A stretch of DNA of 64,000 nt, taken from Ciceribacter sp. T2.26MG-112.2. GTDB taxonomy: Bacteria > Pseudomonadota > Alphaproteobacteria > Rhizobiales > Rhizobiaceae. Positions within the stretch are counted from its first letter, which is position 1. Every line of letters begins with the position of its first letter. Location: positions 1 through 64,000 of the forward strand of contig NZ_UEYQ01000003.1 of the NCBI RefSeq assembly GCF_900492205.1, given 5' to 3'. The notes below the pieces were generated by a model that searched no databases, was not told the origin of the DNA, and saw nothing but the letters and a program-made list of their open reading frames with translations. Both the position numbers and the translations under genes were made by a program. Positions 40,569 through 49,873 of the stretch are shown here, in pieces.

Positions 40569-41981
40569 ATGAACGCCCGCGCCAAGCTCCTGTTCAAGTC
40601 GACCGCGGTTCGGCTGTCGGCACTCTATATCGCGCTGTTCGCCCTCTGTGCGGCACTGCTGGTCATTTATGTGACGGCGATGTCGGAGCGCATCCTCTAT
40701 GTCCAAACGCGCGAGACGCTCAACGAGGAGGTCAAGGAGATCGAGACCGCCTTCGAGCGCGGCGGCATCAACCGCCTGCTCGGCATGATGGAGCGGCGCG
40801 CCCGCCAGCCCGGCGCCAATCTCTACGTCATCGCCGGTCCGAACGGGGAAATCCTCGCCGGCAACGTCGCCTCGGTGGAGCCCGGCCTGTTCGACCACGA
40901 GGGCTGGACCGACCATCCGTTCCGCTACGAGCGCTACAACGAGAGCGGCGACGTGCAGCGGCACGTGGCGGCGGGCCATGTCTTCTTCCTCGACAACAAG
41001 CTCAGGGTGCTGGTCGGGCGCGACCTCGGCGAGCCGAGCAAGCTGCGTCTGCTGGTGCGCCAGGCGCTCATGGTGGCGCTCGCCATCATGGGGCTGGGCG
41101 CCGTCATCATCTGGTTCGCCATCGGCCGCAATGCGCTGAAACGCATCGACCGGGTTTCGGCGGCGAGCCACAAGATCATGGCGGGCGACCTGTCGCAGCG
41201 TCTTCCGGTGTCCGGTTCCGGCGACGAGTTCGACCGGCTGTCCTCCTCGCTCAACGAGATGCTCGGGCGGATCGAGAGGCTGAACGAGGGGCTGCGCCAG
41301 GTGTCCGACAATATTGCCCATGACCTGAAGACGCCGCTGACGCGCCTGCGCAACAAGGCATCCGATGCGCTGGCGGAAATCGACGAGACGGCGCGGCGCG
41401 CAGCACTCGAAGGCATCATAACCGAATCCGACCAGTTGATCCGCACCTTCAACGCGCTCTTGATGATCTCCCGCGTCGAGGCGGGATCGATCGCCGCCGA
41501 ACTGTCCGACATCGACCTTTCGGCCATCGCCGCCGACAGCGCCGAACTTTACGAACCGGTGGCAGAGGAGGCGGGGCTGGAACTGGAAACGCGGATCGCG
41601 CCCGGCCTGTCGGTCAGGGGCAACCGCGAACTGGTGGGCCAGGCGCTTTCCAACCTGATCGACAACGCCATCAAATACGGTGCGACAGCCGAAGGCGAGC
41701 GAAAGATCGTCGTGACAGTCGGCAAGGCGGGCGGTGCGCTTCAACTATCGGTCGCCGACAACGGCCCCGGCATCGACGCGGACAAGCGCGAGGCGGTGGT
41801 GAAGCGCTTCGTCCGTCTCGACGCCAGCCGCAGCAAGCCCGGCACCGGGCTCGGTCTGTCGCTGGTCGAGGCGATCATGGCACTGCATGGGGGCAGGCTG
41901 GAGCTTTCCGACACGAACCCGGATGGCGGCGCCGCGCGCGGCCTGACCGCGAGCATGGTCTTTCCCGGACAGAGGGCCTGA
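40569..41981 (+). CDS. sensor histidine kinase, partner of the degP-linked regulator
   Basis: This 470-residue kinase has membrane segments at about 15-37 and 165-187, a periplasmic domain of about 125 residues, HAMP (188-240), HisKA with H251 (NIAHDLKTPLTRLR), and an ATPase domain (LSNLIDNAIKYG; VADNGPGID; PGTGLGLSLVEAI). Seven bases separate it from the regulator gene. Signal unknown. Confidence 0.9.
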   Translation: MNARAKLLFKSTAVRLSALYIALFALCAALLVIYVTAMSERILYVQTRETLNEEVKEIETAFERGGINRLLGMMERRARQPGANLYVIAGPNGEILAGNVASVEPGLFDHEGWTDHPFRYERYNESGDVQRHVAAGHVFFLDNKLRVLVGRDLGEPSKLRLLVRQALMVALAIMGLGAVIIWFAIGRNALKRIDRVSAASHKIMAGDLSQRLPVSGSGDEFDRLSSSLNEMLGRIERLNEGLRQVSDNIAHDLKTPLTRLRNKASDALAEIDETARRAALEGIITESDQLIRTFNALLMISRVEAGSIAAELSDIDLSAIAADSAELYEPVAEEAGLELETRIAPGLSVRGNRELVGQALSNLIDNAIKYGATAEGERKIVVTVGKAGGALQLSVADNGPGIDADKREAVVKRFVRLDASRSKPGTGLGLSLVEAIMALHGGRLELSDTNPDGGAARGLTASMVFPGQRA

Positions 41982-42022
41982 GCGCCAGCGCGAGACGGCG
42001 TCGCGCCCTTGATCCGGCTCCC

Positions 42023-42259
42023 TCAATCTCCGAGCCATTCGAAGACGATCTGGGCGGGCGGACAACCTTTCGTGCATCCGCCGCATCCGCCGCAGGCGTC
42101 TGCCGCCGGAGCTGAGCGCCGCACGCGGCCCTTCTGTTCCCAAACCCGCATCATGGCCTCGACCGCGCCGAGTTCGCTGTGGCTTTCCAAGGAAAGGCTG
42201 AGCAGGGAGGCGCGCTCATCGCGGCGCAGGATATTGCGCAGTTCGATCAGGCTTGCCAT
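42023..42259 (-). CDS. feoC: FeoC-like iron-sulfur winged-helix protein
   Basis: This 78-residue protein has a winged-helix N-terminus (MASLIELRNILRRDERASLLSLSLESHSELGAVEAMMRVWEQKG) and a cysteine cluster DACGGCGGCTKGC (C56, C59, C62, C66), the FeoC pattern proposed to bind an iron-sulfur cluster. Its ATG overlaps the feoB stop. FeoC proteins bind the FeoB N-terminal domain and protect or regulate it. Confidence 0.88.
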   Translation of the reverse strand: MASLIELRNILRRDERASLLSLSLESHSELGAVEAMMRVWEQKGRVRRSAPAADACGGCGGCTKGCPPAQIVFEWLGD

Positions 42260-44586
42260 CAGCGGCCTCCCGCCTTTGCCAACGCGATCGAGCGGTGGTG
42301 TCGCGCCGAATTGTGCCTCAAGGCGACGATGGTGAGGGCGAAAGCGGCGAGCACGCCGGCGATCCAGCCGGCCGCGTGCGCCGGTGCCTCGGAAAAGGTC
42401 GCAATCTGGTAGGCCATGATCGAGGCGCCATAGGCGATGCCGGTCGTCCAGGCGAGGGCGGCCGTCATCCAGCGCGCGCCGGCCTCGCGGTAGATCGCGC
42501 CGGTTGCCGCGACGCACGGTGTATAGAGCAGGATGAACAGCATGTAGGCGAAGGCGCCGGCGCTGCCCGCAAAGCGCGCCTGCATCTCGGCGAAGGTCGC
42601 CCGCTCGACCGCCAGCTCGGCGGCTGCGGCATCGGGCGAGGTGACGTCGCCGATGGAGAGGCCGAGCGGATCGGTGATCTTTCCGGCGAGATCCGCAAGA
42701 TTGGCGGGAACGGAGGCGACGGCGTCTCTGAGGCCGCTCTCGATGATCTCGAGCGTCGTGCGGGGCTCTTCCAGGGCCTCGCTCGCGGCATCCCTTGCCA
42801 GGGCGCCGTAGAGGGAATCGAGCGTGCCGACGACGGCTTCCTTGGCGAAGACGCCGGTGACGATGCCGACGATCGCCGGCCAGTTGCGTTCGTCGAGGCC
42901 CATAGGGGCAAAGACGGGAGCAGCGGTGCGACTGGCGAAGGCGAGGATCGAGGAATCGCTCTCAGCATGTCCGAAATTGCCGCTCGTATCCATGGCGTTG
43001 AGGATGGAAAGGAAGGCGACCATCAGCACGATGACGCGCCCGGCGCGCAGGACGAAACCTTTCAGCCGCTCCCAGGTGTGGAGCGCGACATTTCGGAAGG
43101 TCGGCAGGTGATAGGGCGGCAGTTCCATCACCAGCGGCGAGACATGACCCCGGGTGATCGTCATCTTCATGATGTAGCCGGTCATGATCGCAACCGCGAT
43201 GCCGGTGATATAGAGGCCGAAGACGAGGTTCTGGCCGTTGGTCGGGAAGAAGGCGGCGGCAAACAGCGCATAGACGGGAAGCCGCGCACCGCAGGACATG
43301 AAGGGCGCCATCATGATCGCCGTCTTGCGGTCGCTGTCATTGTCCAGCGTGCGGGTGCCCATGATCGCCGGCACATTGCAGCCGAAGCCGACGATCAGCG
43401 GCACGAAGGCCTTGCCCGGCAGCCCGGCCATGCGCATGAAGCGGTCCATGACGAAGGCGGCGCGGGCGAGGTAACCACTGTCCTCGAGGATGGACAGGAA
43501 GATGTAGAGGAAGGCGATGACCGGAATGAAGGTGGCGACCGTCTGGATGCCGCCGCCGATGCCGTCGGCGACCAGGACCGCCAGCCATTCCGGCGAACCG
43601 GCCGAACGCATGGCATGGCCGAGCCCGTCGACCAGGACCGCGCCGACGCCAAGGTCGAAGAAGTCGATGAAGGCCGAGCCGACATTGATGGTCCACATGA
43701 ACATCAGATACATGACGGCAAGGAAGATCGGGATGCCGAGCACGCGGTGCAGCACGATCCGGTCGATGCGGTCGGTCAGCGATTGCGAGGCCTCGCGCGG
43801 GCGCTCGACGGAAGCGGCGACTGCCTTGCCGGCGAAGGCATAGCGGCGGTCGGCGATCAGGATGTCGAGATCCTCGCCGCATTCGTCCTCCAGCGCGGCC
43901 ATGGCGGCGTCGATGTCGGCGACGAGGGCCGGGGGCAGGGCGGCAAGCCGGCTGCGGTCGCCGTCGAAGATCTGCACCAACTGCCAGCGTCTGTCGGCGG
44001 CGTTTTCCGGCATCCGGTCGATGAAGCTTTCGATCGTCCTTTCGACCGCCACGTCATAGCGGCAGAAGGCATGCGGCACGGCCCGCGATGCGGCGACCTC
44101 GGCAATGGCGCGTTTCATGGCGTCAAGGCCGGTGCCCTTGGCGGCGATGACCGGCACGACCGGACAGCCCAGATGGGCGGCCAGCGCGTCGATGTCGATC
44201 TCGACCCCGTTCTGTCGGGCGACGTCCATCATGTTGAGGACGACCAGCATCGGTACGCGCATTTCGAGAAGCTGGGTCGTCAGGAAAAGATGGCGCTCCA
44301 GATTGGAGGCGTCGACGATATTGACCAGGACGTCGGCGGCGCCGGAGACGGCGTAATCGAGGGCAATGCGCTCGTCGAGCGAGGTTTCGAGCGAGCCGAG
44401 CGAATAGGTGCCGGGCAGATCGACCAGCGTCGCCGGCACGCCGTCGAGCAGCATGGTGCCGGTCTTCTTCTCCACCGTTACGCCCGGCCAGTTGCCGACC
44501 TTCTGGCGCGAGCCGGTGAGCGCATTGAAAAGAGTGGTCTTGCCGCAATTGGGATTGCCGACGACGGCGACGGTGATCTGTTTCAT
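42259..44586 (-). CDS. feoB: ferrous iron transporter FeoB
   Basis: This 775-residue protein has an N-terminal G domain (GNPNCGKTTLFNAL, GVTVEKKTG, DLPGTYSL, LNMMDVA) with the GDI helical spacer, then two Gate-type membrane halves (CGARLPVYALFAAAFF; CVAATGAIYREAG). It takes up Fe(II) across the inner membrane. It is preceded by two FeoA genes and followed by feoC in one minus-strand operon. Confidence 0.96.
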   Translation of the reverse strand: MKQITVAVVGNPNCGKTTLFNALTGSRQKVGNWPGVTVEKKTGTMLLDGVPATLVDLPGTYSLGSLETSLDERIALDYAVSGAADVLVNIVDASNLERHLFLTTQLLEMRVPMLVVLNMMDVARQNGVEIDIDALAAHLGCPVVPVIAAKGTGLDAMKRAIAEVAASRAVPHAFCRYDVAVERTIESFIDRMPENAADRRWQLVQIFDGDRSRLAALPPALVADIDAAMAALEDECGEDLDILIADRRYAFAGKAVAASVERPREASQSLTDRIDRIVLHRVLGIPIFLAVMYLMFMWTINVGSAFIDFFDLGVGAVLVDGLGHAMRSAGSPEWLAVLVADGIGGGIQTVATFIPVIAFLYIFLSILEDSGYLARAAFVMDRFMRMAGLPGKAFVPLIVGFGCNVPAIMGTRTLDNDSDRKTAIMMAPFMSCGARLPVYALFAAAFFPTNGQNLVFGLYITGIAVAIMTGYIMKMTITRGHVSPLVMELPPYHLPTFRNVALHTWERLKGFVLRAGRVIVLMVAFLSILNAMDTSGNFGHAESDSSILAFASRTAAPVFAPMGLDERNWPAIVGIVTGVFAKEAVVGTLDSLYGALARDAASEALEEPRTTLEIIESGLRDAVASVPANLADLAGKITDPLGLSIGDVTSPDAAAAELAVERATFAEMQARFAGSAGAFAYMLFILLYTPCVAATGAIYREAGARWMTAALAWTTGIAYGASIMAYQIATFSEAPAHAAGWIAGVLAAFALTIVALRHNSARHHRSIALAKAGGR

Positions 44587-44624
44587 CGTTTGCTTCCGCG
44601 ATGTTGGTGCGGGGAGCCCAGGGG

Positions 44625-44873
44625 CTAGGCGGGAAGGGTTTCAGTGAGCGGCTCGACGGTGACGATCCGCGCCTCTTCGCGACGCAGGCAAAGCGCCGTG
44701 CCGCGCAGCGTCAGTTCCACCGGATCGCCGAGCGGCGCCCGCCGCGTGACGGTGACGACGGCGCCCGGCGTGAGACCCATCGACAAAAGGCGGCGCCGTG
44801 ACGGGTCATTCCGGTCGCTATAACCGGTGACACGGGCAGTCGCGCCGATCGGCAGTTCGTTGAGCAGGGTCAT
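44625..44873 (-). CDS. feoA: FeoA-like SH3-domain protein, second
   Basis: This 82-residue FeoA protein has the SH3-like fold pattern LLNELPIGATARVTGYSDRNDPSRRRLLSMGLTPGAVVTVTRRAPLGDPVELTLRGTALCLRREEA. The ATG at 44873 is preferred; a GTG at 44882 overlapping the upstream stop is possible. FeoA stimulates FeoB uptake, probably by contact with its G domain. Confidence 0.92.
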   Translation of the reverse strand: MTLLNELPIGATARVTGYSDRNDPSRRRLLSMGLTPGAVVTVTRRAPLGDPVELTLRGTALCLRREEARIVTVEPLTETLPA

Positions 44874-44878
44874 GATGG

Positions 44879-45127
44879 TCACTCGCCCAGGGGTTCGACG
44901 GTCATCTTCTGCGCCATGCCCATGCCGAGCCCGACCCGGCTTTCATGCACGGCGACGATCATCGGCCCGGTCATCTGGTTTTGCACCACGCGGATGGCGC
45001 TGCCGACGGCGAGGCCAAGGTCGCTCAGGCGGCGGTCGAGGTTTCGTCCGCCGCCGAGCCCGACGATCCTGACTTTCTCGCCGGGGCGCGCCATGGCCAG
45101 CGGATAGGAAAGCGATGCTGTCGTCAT
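44879..45127 (-). CDS. feoA: FeoA-like SH3-domain protein, first
   Basis: This 82-residue FeoA-type protein has YPLAMARPGEKVRIVGLGGGRNLDRRLSDLGLAVGSAIRVVQNQMTGPMIVAVHESRVGLGMGMAQKMTVE. The start is the ATG at 45127 behind GGAGA; the upstream in-frame ATG at 45181 lies in the control region. Two distinct FeoA genes before feoB suggest separate partners or a heteromeric cap on FeoB. Confidence 0.9.
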   Translation of the reverse strand: MTTASLSYPLAMARPGEKVRIVGLGGGRNLDRRLSDLGLAVGSAIRVVQNQMTGPMIVAVHESRVGLGMGMAQKMTVEPLGE

Positions 45128-45176
45128 TGTGTTCTCCACGGCGTTTCGGCATTGCGGAGCGGGTTCCGCACCAGAT

Positions 45177-45195
45177 GACAATGCAAATGCGTATC
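45177..45195 (-). promoter_or_regulatory. Fur-family-like box upstream of the feo operon
   Basis: The 19 bases GACAATGCAAATGCGTATC match the classical Fur box in 13 of 19 positions. They lie 50 bases upstream of the first feoA. The rest of the 302-base gap to glnE is AT-richer and holds the palindrome TTTGTT-CTTC-AACAAA (45278-45293). In rhizobia iron control is often by RirA or Irr, so the regulator is uncertain. Confidence 0.4.
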
Positions 45196-45429
45196 ATTCC
45201 CAACTGGCGAAAGGACGTCGCCACCTTGACGGACGCGCACTCCGCGCTCTGTTTGTATAGACCTACCGAAATATGAGTTTGTTCTTCAACAAACAAATTG
45301 ACGCAGGGCATGGCGGATCGGACGCTGATCGCGAGCATGGCCTTTGCCGGGCATAAGGCCTAACTTTCCAACGGGCGGCGAGATTCGCTAAGAACGATCT
45401 TGCAGACGGCGCGTGCGGGGAGGCTGGCG

Positions 45430-48387
45430 ATGAACGAGACGACGACGAAAAGGCTGGCCGAGGTCGCGGACGGGGTGATCCGTCCGCTCAACCAGACGGA
45501 ACAGAAATCGGTTGTCTCTCTGCTGAAAGATGCCGCCAAGCAGCAGCCGGCGATCGCCGAACTGCTGGCCCGTGATGGACCGCTCAGGGCCTTCGTGACC
45601 TCGGCGCTGTCTCTTTCGCCCTATCTGCGCGACATGGCCATGCTCGACCCGGCGACGCTGGCGCTGGCGCTGGAAGAACCGCTCGAACCGCTGCTGGAAA
45701 GCCTGGTCGCCGATGCCCGCAATGCCTGGCGCGGCGAAGACGGTGTGGCGGTCGCCACGGAAGCGCAGGTGATGACGCGGCTGAGGACCGCCAAGCGCAA
45801 GCTCTCCTTCATCACCGCGCTCGCCGATCTCGCCCGTATCTTTACCGCCCGCGACACGACGCGATGGCTGTCGGCGATGGCGGACGCCTGCGTCGCATCC
45901 GCGATCGATCACCTGCTGATCGTCGGCGAAGACACGGGCAAGCTCAAACTCGTCGACCGGCAGGCGCCCTCGCTCGGCAGCGGGCTGATCGTGCTCGGCA
46001 TGGGCAAGCTCGGCGCTTGCGAGCTCAACTATTCCTCCGACATCGACCTCGTCGTCTTCTTCGAGGCGGAAGCCGGCATTCTTGTCTCGCCCGAGGATGC
46101 GACGGAAACCTATGGCCGAATGATGCGGCGGCTCGTGCGCATCCTGCAGGACCGCACCGGTGACGGCTATGTCTTCCGCACCGACCTGAGGCTGCGTCCC
46201 GATCCGGGCTCGACGCCGCTCGCCGTACCGGTCGAGGCGGCGTTGCTCTACTACGAGGGCAGGGGGCAGAACTGGGAGCGCGCCGCCTATATCAAGGCGC
46301 GGCCCGTGGGCGGCGACCTGAAGGCGGGGCAGAATTTCCTGCGCGAACTCGTGCCCTTCGTCTTCCGCAAATATCTCGATTATGCGGCGATCGCCGACAT
46401 TCATTCGATCAAGCGGCAGATCCACGTGCACAAGGGGCACGGCGCGATCGCGGTGAAGGGGCACAATGTCAAGCTCGGCCGCGGCGGCATCCGCGAGATC
46501 GAGTTCTTCGCGCAGACCCAGCAGTTGATCGCCGGCGGGCGGATGCCGGACCTGCGGCTGAGACCGACCGAAGCCGCGCTGCATGCGCTTACCGCCGCCC
46601 GCTGGATCGACGCCGCCACCCGCGACGAACTGATCGAGGCCTACTGGTTCCTGCGCGATATCGAGCACCGCATCCAGATGGTGCATGACGAGCAGACCCA
46701 TCTCCTGCCTGAAACAGAGACCGAGCTTCGCCGCATTGCCTATATGGCAGGCTTTGGCGACACGACGAGCTTTTCCGCCCGGCTGGAAAGCGTGCTGAAG
46801 ACGGTGGAGAAGCGCTATGCGCGGCTGTTCGAGCAGGAGGAGGTCCTGTCCTCGGCCTCGGGCAACCTGGTCTTCACCGGCCAGAAGGACGATCCCGATA
46901 CGCTGAAGACGTTGAAGGGGCTGGGCTTCGAGCGGCCTGAGGACATTTCCCGCGTCATCCGCACCTGGCATTATGGCCGCTATCGCGCCACGCAATCGGT
47001 CGAAGCCCGCGAGCGGCTGACGGAACTCACGCCGCAGCTCCTGAAGACGTTTGGCGAGAGCCGGCGGGCCAACGAGGCGCTGCTGCGCTTCGACAGCTTC
47101 ATTTCGGGCCTGCCGGCCGGCATCCAGCTGTTTTCGCTGCTGACCAGCAATCCGGCCCTGCTCGACCTGATCGTCAACATCATGTCGTCCGCGCCGCGTC
47201 TGGCCGAGATCATTGCCCGGCGGCCGCATGTCTTCGACGGCATGCTCGATCCGGGCCTGATGGTCGAACTGCCGACGCGCGATTATCTGGCGAAGCGGCT
47301 GGCCTCGTTCCTCCAGGGCAGCCGCCATTACGAGGAAATCCTCGACCGGTTGCGCATCTTCGCCGCCGAGCAGCGCTTCCTGATCGGCATTAGGCTTCTG
47401 ACCGGCACGATCGGCGGCGCGCAGGCCGGTCATGCCTTTACCGACCTTGCCGGCCTGATCATCGAGGAGGCGCTCAAGGCCGTGGTCGCCGAGATGGAAA
47501 CCGTGCACGGCAGGATTGCCGGCGGCAAGGTGGCGCTGGCCGGCATGGGCAAGCTGGGTTCCTTCGAACTCACCGCCGGCTCCGACGTCGACCTGATCCT
47601 GCTCTACGAGCATGCCGACGAGGCGGGCGAGTCCGACGGGGCAAAACCGCTCGATCCGGTGCGCTACTATACGCGGCTCACCCAGCGGCTGATCGCGGCG
47701 CTCTCGGCGCCGACGGCGGAGGGCGTGCTCTACGAGGTCGACATGCGGCTTCGTCCCTCCGGCAACAAGGGGCCGGTGGCGACCCGGCTCAGAGCCTTTG
47801 AGAAATACCAGTTCGAGGAGGCCTGGACCTGGGAGCACATGGCGCTCACCCGTGCCCGCTTAATTGCCGGTGACGAGGAACTGAAGGACGCCACCCGGGC
47901 GGTGATTTCGGCCGTGCTCGCCAAGCCGCGCGAGGAGGCCAAGACCGCCGCCGACGTCGCCGAAATGCGGGCGATGATCGACAAGGAGAAGCCTCCGAAG
48001 GACATCTGGGACCTGAAGCTCATTCCCGGCGGGCTGATCGACATCGAATTCATCGCCCAGCATCTGGCGCTGATCGCCCGCGGGCGCGGCGTCGCCGCCG
48101 AGGTGGACGGGCTATCGACAGCCGAAGCGCTGAAGCGGCTCGGTGCCGACCTGATGGATCCGAACGACCTCGATCTCTGCCTGGTGGCGTTGAGGCTTTA
48201 TACCGAGCTGTCGCAGGTGATCCGGCTTTGCGTCGACGGCGGGTTCGATCCCGCAACGGTTCCGGCCGGCCTCGTCGACCTCGTCTGCCGTGCCGGCGAC
48301 AGCCCGGACCTGAAGGCGCTGGAGGCTGAGGTGAAAAGGTTGTCGAAGGCGGTGCGCAAGGTGTTTCAAGGCGTGGTGAAGGGGTAG
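45430..48387 (+). CDS. glnE: bifunctional glutamine synthetase adenylyltransferase/deadenylase
   Basis: This 985-residue protein has two nucleotidyltransferase halves: GMGKLGACELNYSSDIDLVVF in the deadenylylating half and GMGKLGSFELTAGSDVDLILLY in the adenylylating half, each followed by a helical GlnD_UR_UTase-type domain. It adds and removes AMP from glutamine synthetase under PII control. The ATG at 45430 is chosen; a TTG ten codons upstream is possible. Length is standard for the family. Confidence 0.96.
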   Translation: MNETTTKRLAEVADGVIRPLNQTEQKSVVSLLKDAAKQQPAIAELLARDGPLRAFVTSALSLSPYLRDMAMLDPATLALALEEPLEPLLESLVADARNAWRGEDGVAVATEAQVMTRLRTAKRKLSFITALADLARIFTARDTTRWLSAMADACVASAIDHLLIVGEDTGKLKLVDRQAPSLGSGLIVLGMGKLGACELNYSSDIDLVVFFEAEAGILVSPEDATETYGRMMRRLVRILQDRTGDGYVFRTDLRLRPDPGSTPLAVPVEAALLYYEGRGQNWERAAYIKARPVGGDLKAGQNFLRELVPFVFRKYLDYAAIADIHSIKRQIHVHKGHGAIAVKGHNVKLGRGGIREIEFFAQTQQLIAGGRMPDLRLRPTEAALHALTAARWIDAATRDELIEAYWFLRDIEHRIQMVHDEQTHLLPETETELRRIAYMAGFGDTTSFSARLESVLKTVEKRYARLFEQEEVLSSASGNLVFTGQKDDPDTLKTLKGLGFERPEDISRVIRTWHYGRYRATQSVEARERLTELTPQLLKTFGESRRANEALLRFDSFISGLPAGIQLFSLLTSNPALLDLIVNIMSSAPRLAEIIARRPHVFDGMLDPGLMVELPTRDYLAKRLASFLQGSRHYEEILDRLRIFAAEQRFLIGIRLLTGTIGGAQAGHAFTDLAGLIIEEALKAVVAEMETVHGRIAGGKVALAGMGKLGSFELTAGSDVDLILLYEHADEAGESDGAKPLDPVRYYTRLTQRLIAALSAPTAEGVLYEVDMRLRPSGNKGPVATRLRAFEKYQFEEAWTWEHMALTRARLIAGDEELKDATRAVISAVLAKPREEAKTAADVAEMRAMIDKEKPPKDIWDLKLIPGGLIDIEFIAQHLALIARGRGVAAEVDGLSTAEALKRLGADLMDPNDLDLCLVALRLYTELSQVIRLCVDGGFDPATVPAGLVDLVCRAGDSPDLKALEAEVKRLSKAVRKVFQGVVKG

Positions 48388-48488
48388 GGGGGCGGGGCGG
48401 AGACGCGGACGGCAGATCGTCCGTGCCCTTCGTATCGGAGACGATCTTGAAAGCGGCTTCGTCCTTGCAATGAGCGCAGGACGCTCCT

Positions 48489-48544
48489 GCCCGGTCCCGG
48501 ACCTGCCGCATGTCGGGGAGATAGCGGCGGGGCCGGGACCGGGC
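48489..48544. repeat. long inverted repeat between glnE and the methyltransferase gene
   Basis: A perfect 12-bp inverted repeat GCCCGGTCCCGG/CCGGGACCGGGC (48489-48500 with 48533-48544) encloses 32 bases with a partial inner stem. It lies between two convergent genes without a T-run and may act as a bidirectional transcript end. The gap 48388-48602 holds no gene that I can support. Confidence 0.7.
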
Positions 48545-48602
48545 GCATCGCCAGGGCGATGGAACTGGGGCCAGGAAGGCAGGTCTCTGTCCGGGCTGCG
48601 TC

Positions 48603-49679
48603 CTACAGCTTCGCCTCCAGCACCAGGTTGAACGGCGTTGCAAGCGCGCGGCGGAAGCGGGTGAAGCCGGCCTTGCGGAAAACGTCGGCGAGGCGAGCCT
48701 CGCCGGCCTGCGCGCCGAGCACCAGTCGGCCGCCGTCGGAGATCGCATGGGCGCAGCAGATCGTCGTCGAGGCGGCATAATACATCCGCGCGATCGGCGA
48801 GACATTGTCCTCGACCCGGTCATTGGCGAAGGGTTCGACCAGCATCACGGTTCCGTCGGGTGCTATCGCCTTCGCGGCGTGTTCCGCCGCTGCGATCGGA
48901 TCGCCCATGTCGTGCAGGCAATCGAAAAAGCAGATCAGGTCGTAGCCGGTGCCGGGATAGGTGCTCGCGCTTGCGGTCTCGAAGGAGACGCGGTTGGCAA
49001 CGCCCGCCTCGGCGGCGACCTTGCGGGCCGCGATGACGGATTCGCCATGGGTGTCGAAGCCGCGGAAGGTCGAGGCGGGGAAGGCCTCGGCCATCTGCAC
49101 GGTCGAATGGCCATAGCCGCAGCCGATATCGGCGACCAGCGCGCCGGCCTTCAGCTTGTCGACCACGCCGGTCAGCGCCGGCAGCCATTCCGGCACCAGG
49201 CTCGCCTTGTAGGCATTGCCGTAGAAGGCGGCGATGCCGCATTGCAGACGCCCGTCATGATCGCCCCAGGGAATGCCCTTGCCGGTGCGAAAGGCCTCGA
49301 CCGCCTTCATCTCGTCCGCCCACATCGAGGCGGGGATCGCCCAGGCATTGGGAATGAAGACGGGGCTTTCCTCGTTGGCGAACACGAAGGCCTGTTCCGG
49401 CGTCAGCTCGTAGGTGTCGCTGATGGCATGGTAGGTGGCATAGGCGCCGGCGACCTGCGAGCCCAGCCATTCGCGCACATAGCGCTCGGCGCAGCCCGTG
49501 CGGCTTGCCAGCTCGCGCGAGGTGAGCGGGCCGGTCTCGGCCAGCGCCTTGTAGAGGCCGAGACGGTTGCCGAGGCTGACCATCACGCCGCCATAGCCGG
49601 CCGAGAGATCGGCGACCGCGCGGCCGATGACGGCATCGAGCTTGGCCGGGTCGATTGCTTTCTTGTGGATGTGGTCCAT
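48603..49679 (-). CDS. winged-helix SAM-dependent methyltransferase
   Basis: This 358-residue protein has an N-terminal winged helix (LGLYKALAETGPLTSRELASRTGCAERYVREWLGSQVAGAYA) and a Rossmann methyltransferase domain (VADIGCGYGHSTVQMAEAFP, FDCLHDMGDP, DGTVMLVEPF), the layout of Rv2258c-like methyltransferases. The ATG at 49679 follows GGAGAGAA. It is divergent from a GlxA-type regulator, which may control it. Substrate unknown. Confidence 0.88.
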   Translation of the reverse strand: MDHIHKKAIDPAKLDAVIGRAVADLSAGYGGVMVSLGNRLGLYKALAETGPLTSRELASRTGCAERYVREWLGSQVAGAYATYHAISDTYELTPEQAFVFANEESPVFIPNAWAIPASMWADEMKAVEAFRTGKGIPWGDHDGRLQCGIAAFYGNAYKASLVPEWLPALTGVVDKLKAGALVADIGCGYGHSTVQMAEAFPASTFRGFDTHGESVIAARKVAAEAGVANRVSFETASASTYPGTGYDLICFFDCLHDMGDPIAAAEHAAKAIAPDGTVMLVEPFANDRVEDNVSPIARMYYAASTTICCAHAISDGGRLVLGAQAGEARLADVFRKAGFTRFRRALATPFNLVLEAKL

Positions 49680-49873
49680 TTCTTCTCTCCATTCCTTGAA
49701 ACCTGCGGGGATCCGAGGCTGAGGATCGCAGGCGGCGCGGGGAGACGGGAGAGCGGGATTGTCCACAATCGGGTCGTTTGCGCCATGAGGATACGGGCGA
49801 AACGGATTTGCCCCGATGGCACGGTAAGGCCATCCGGGTTATCTTTGCCGCTCAGCATCCGGGAGGAGGGGAG

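Noticed and set aside
42253..44628. A 791-codon open frame on the plus strand antisense to feoB
   Set aside because: Shadow frame of FeoB with Asp/Gly/Arg-biased sequence; FeoB motifs on the minus strand are intact.
45388..47838. An 816-codon minus-strand open frame antisense to glnE
   Set aside because: Shadow of GlnE; no domain, start or ribosome site, and the sense strand carries both nucleotidyltransferase motifs.
48420..48560. A small minus-strand frame with a CAHC pair after glnE
   Set aside because: The frame runs on into the antisense of glnE, lacks a convincing ribosome site and overlaps the inverted repeat at 48489-48544.
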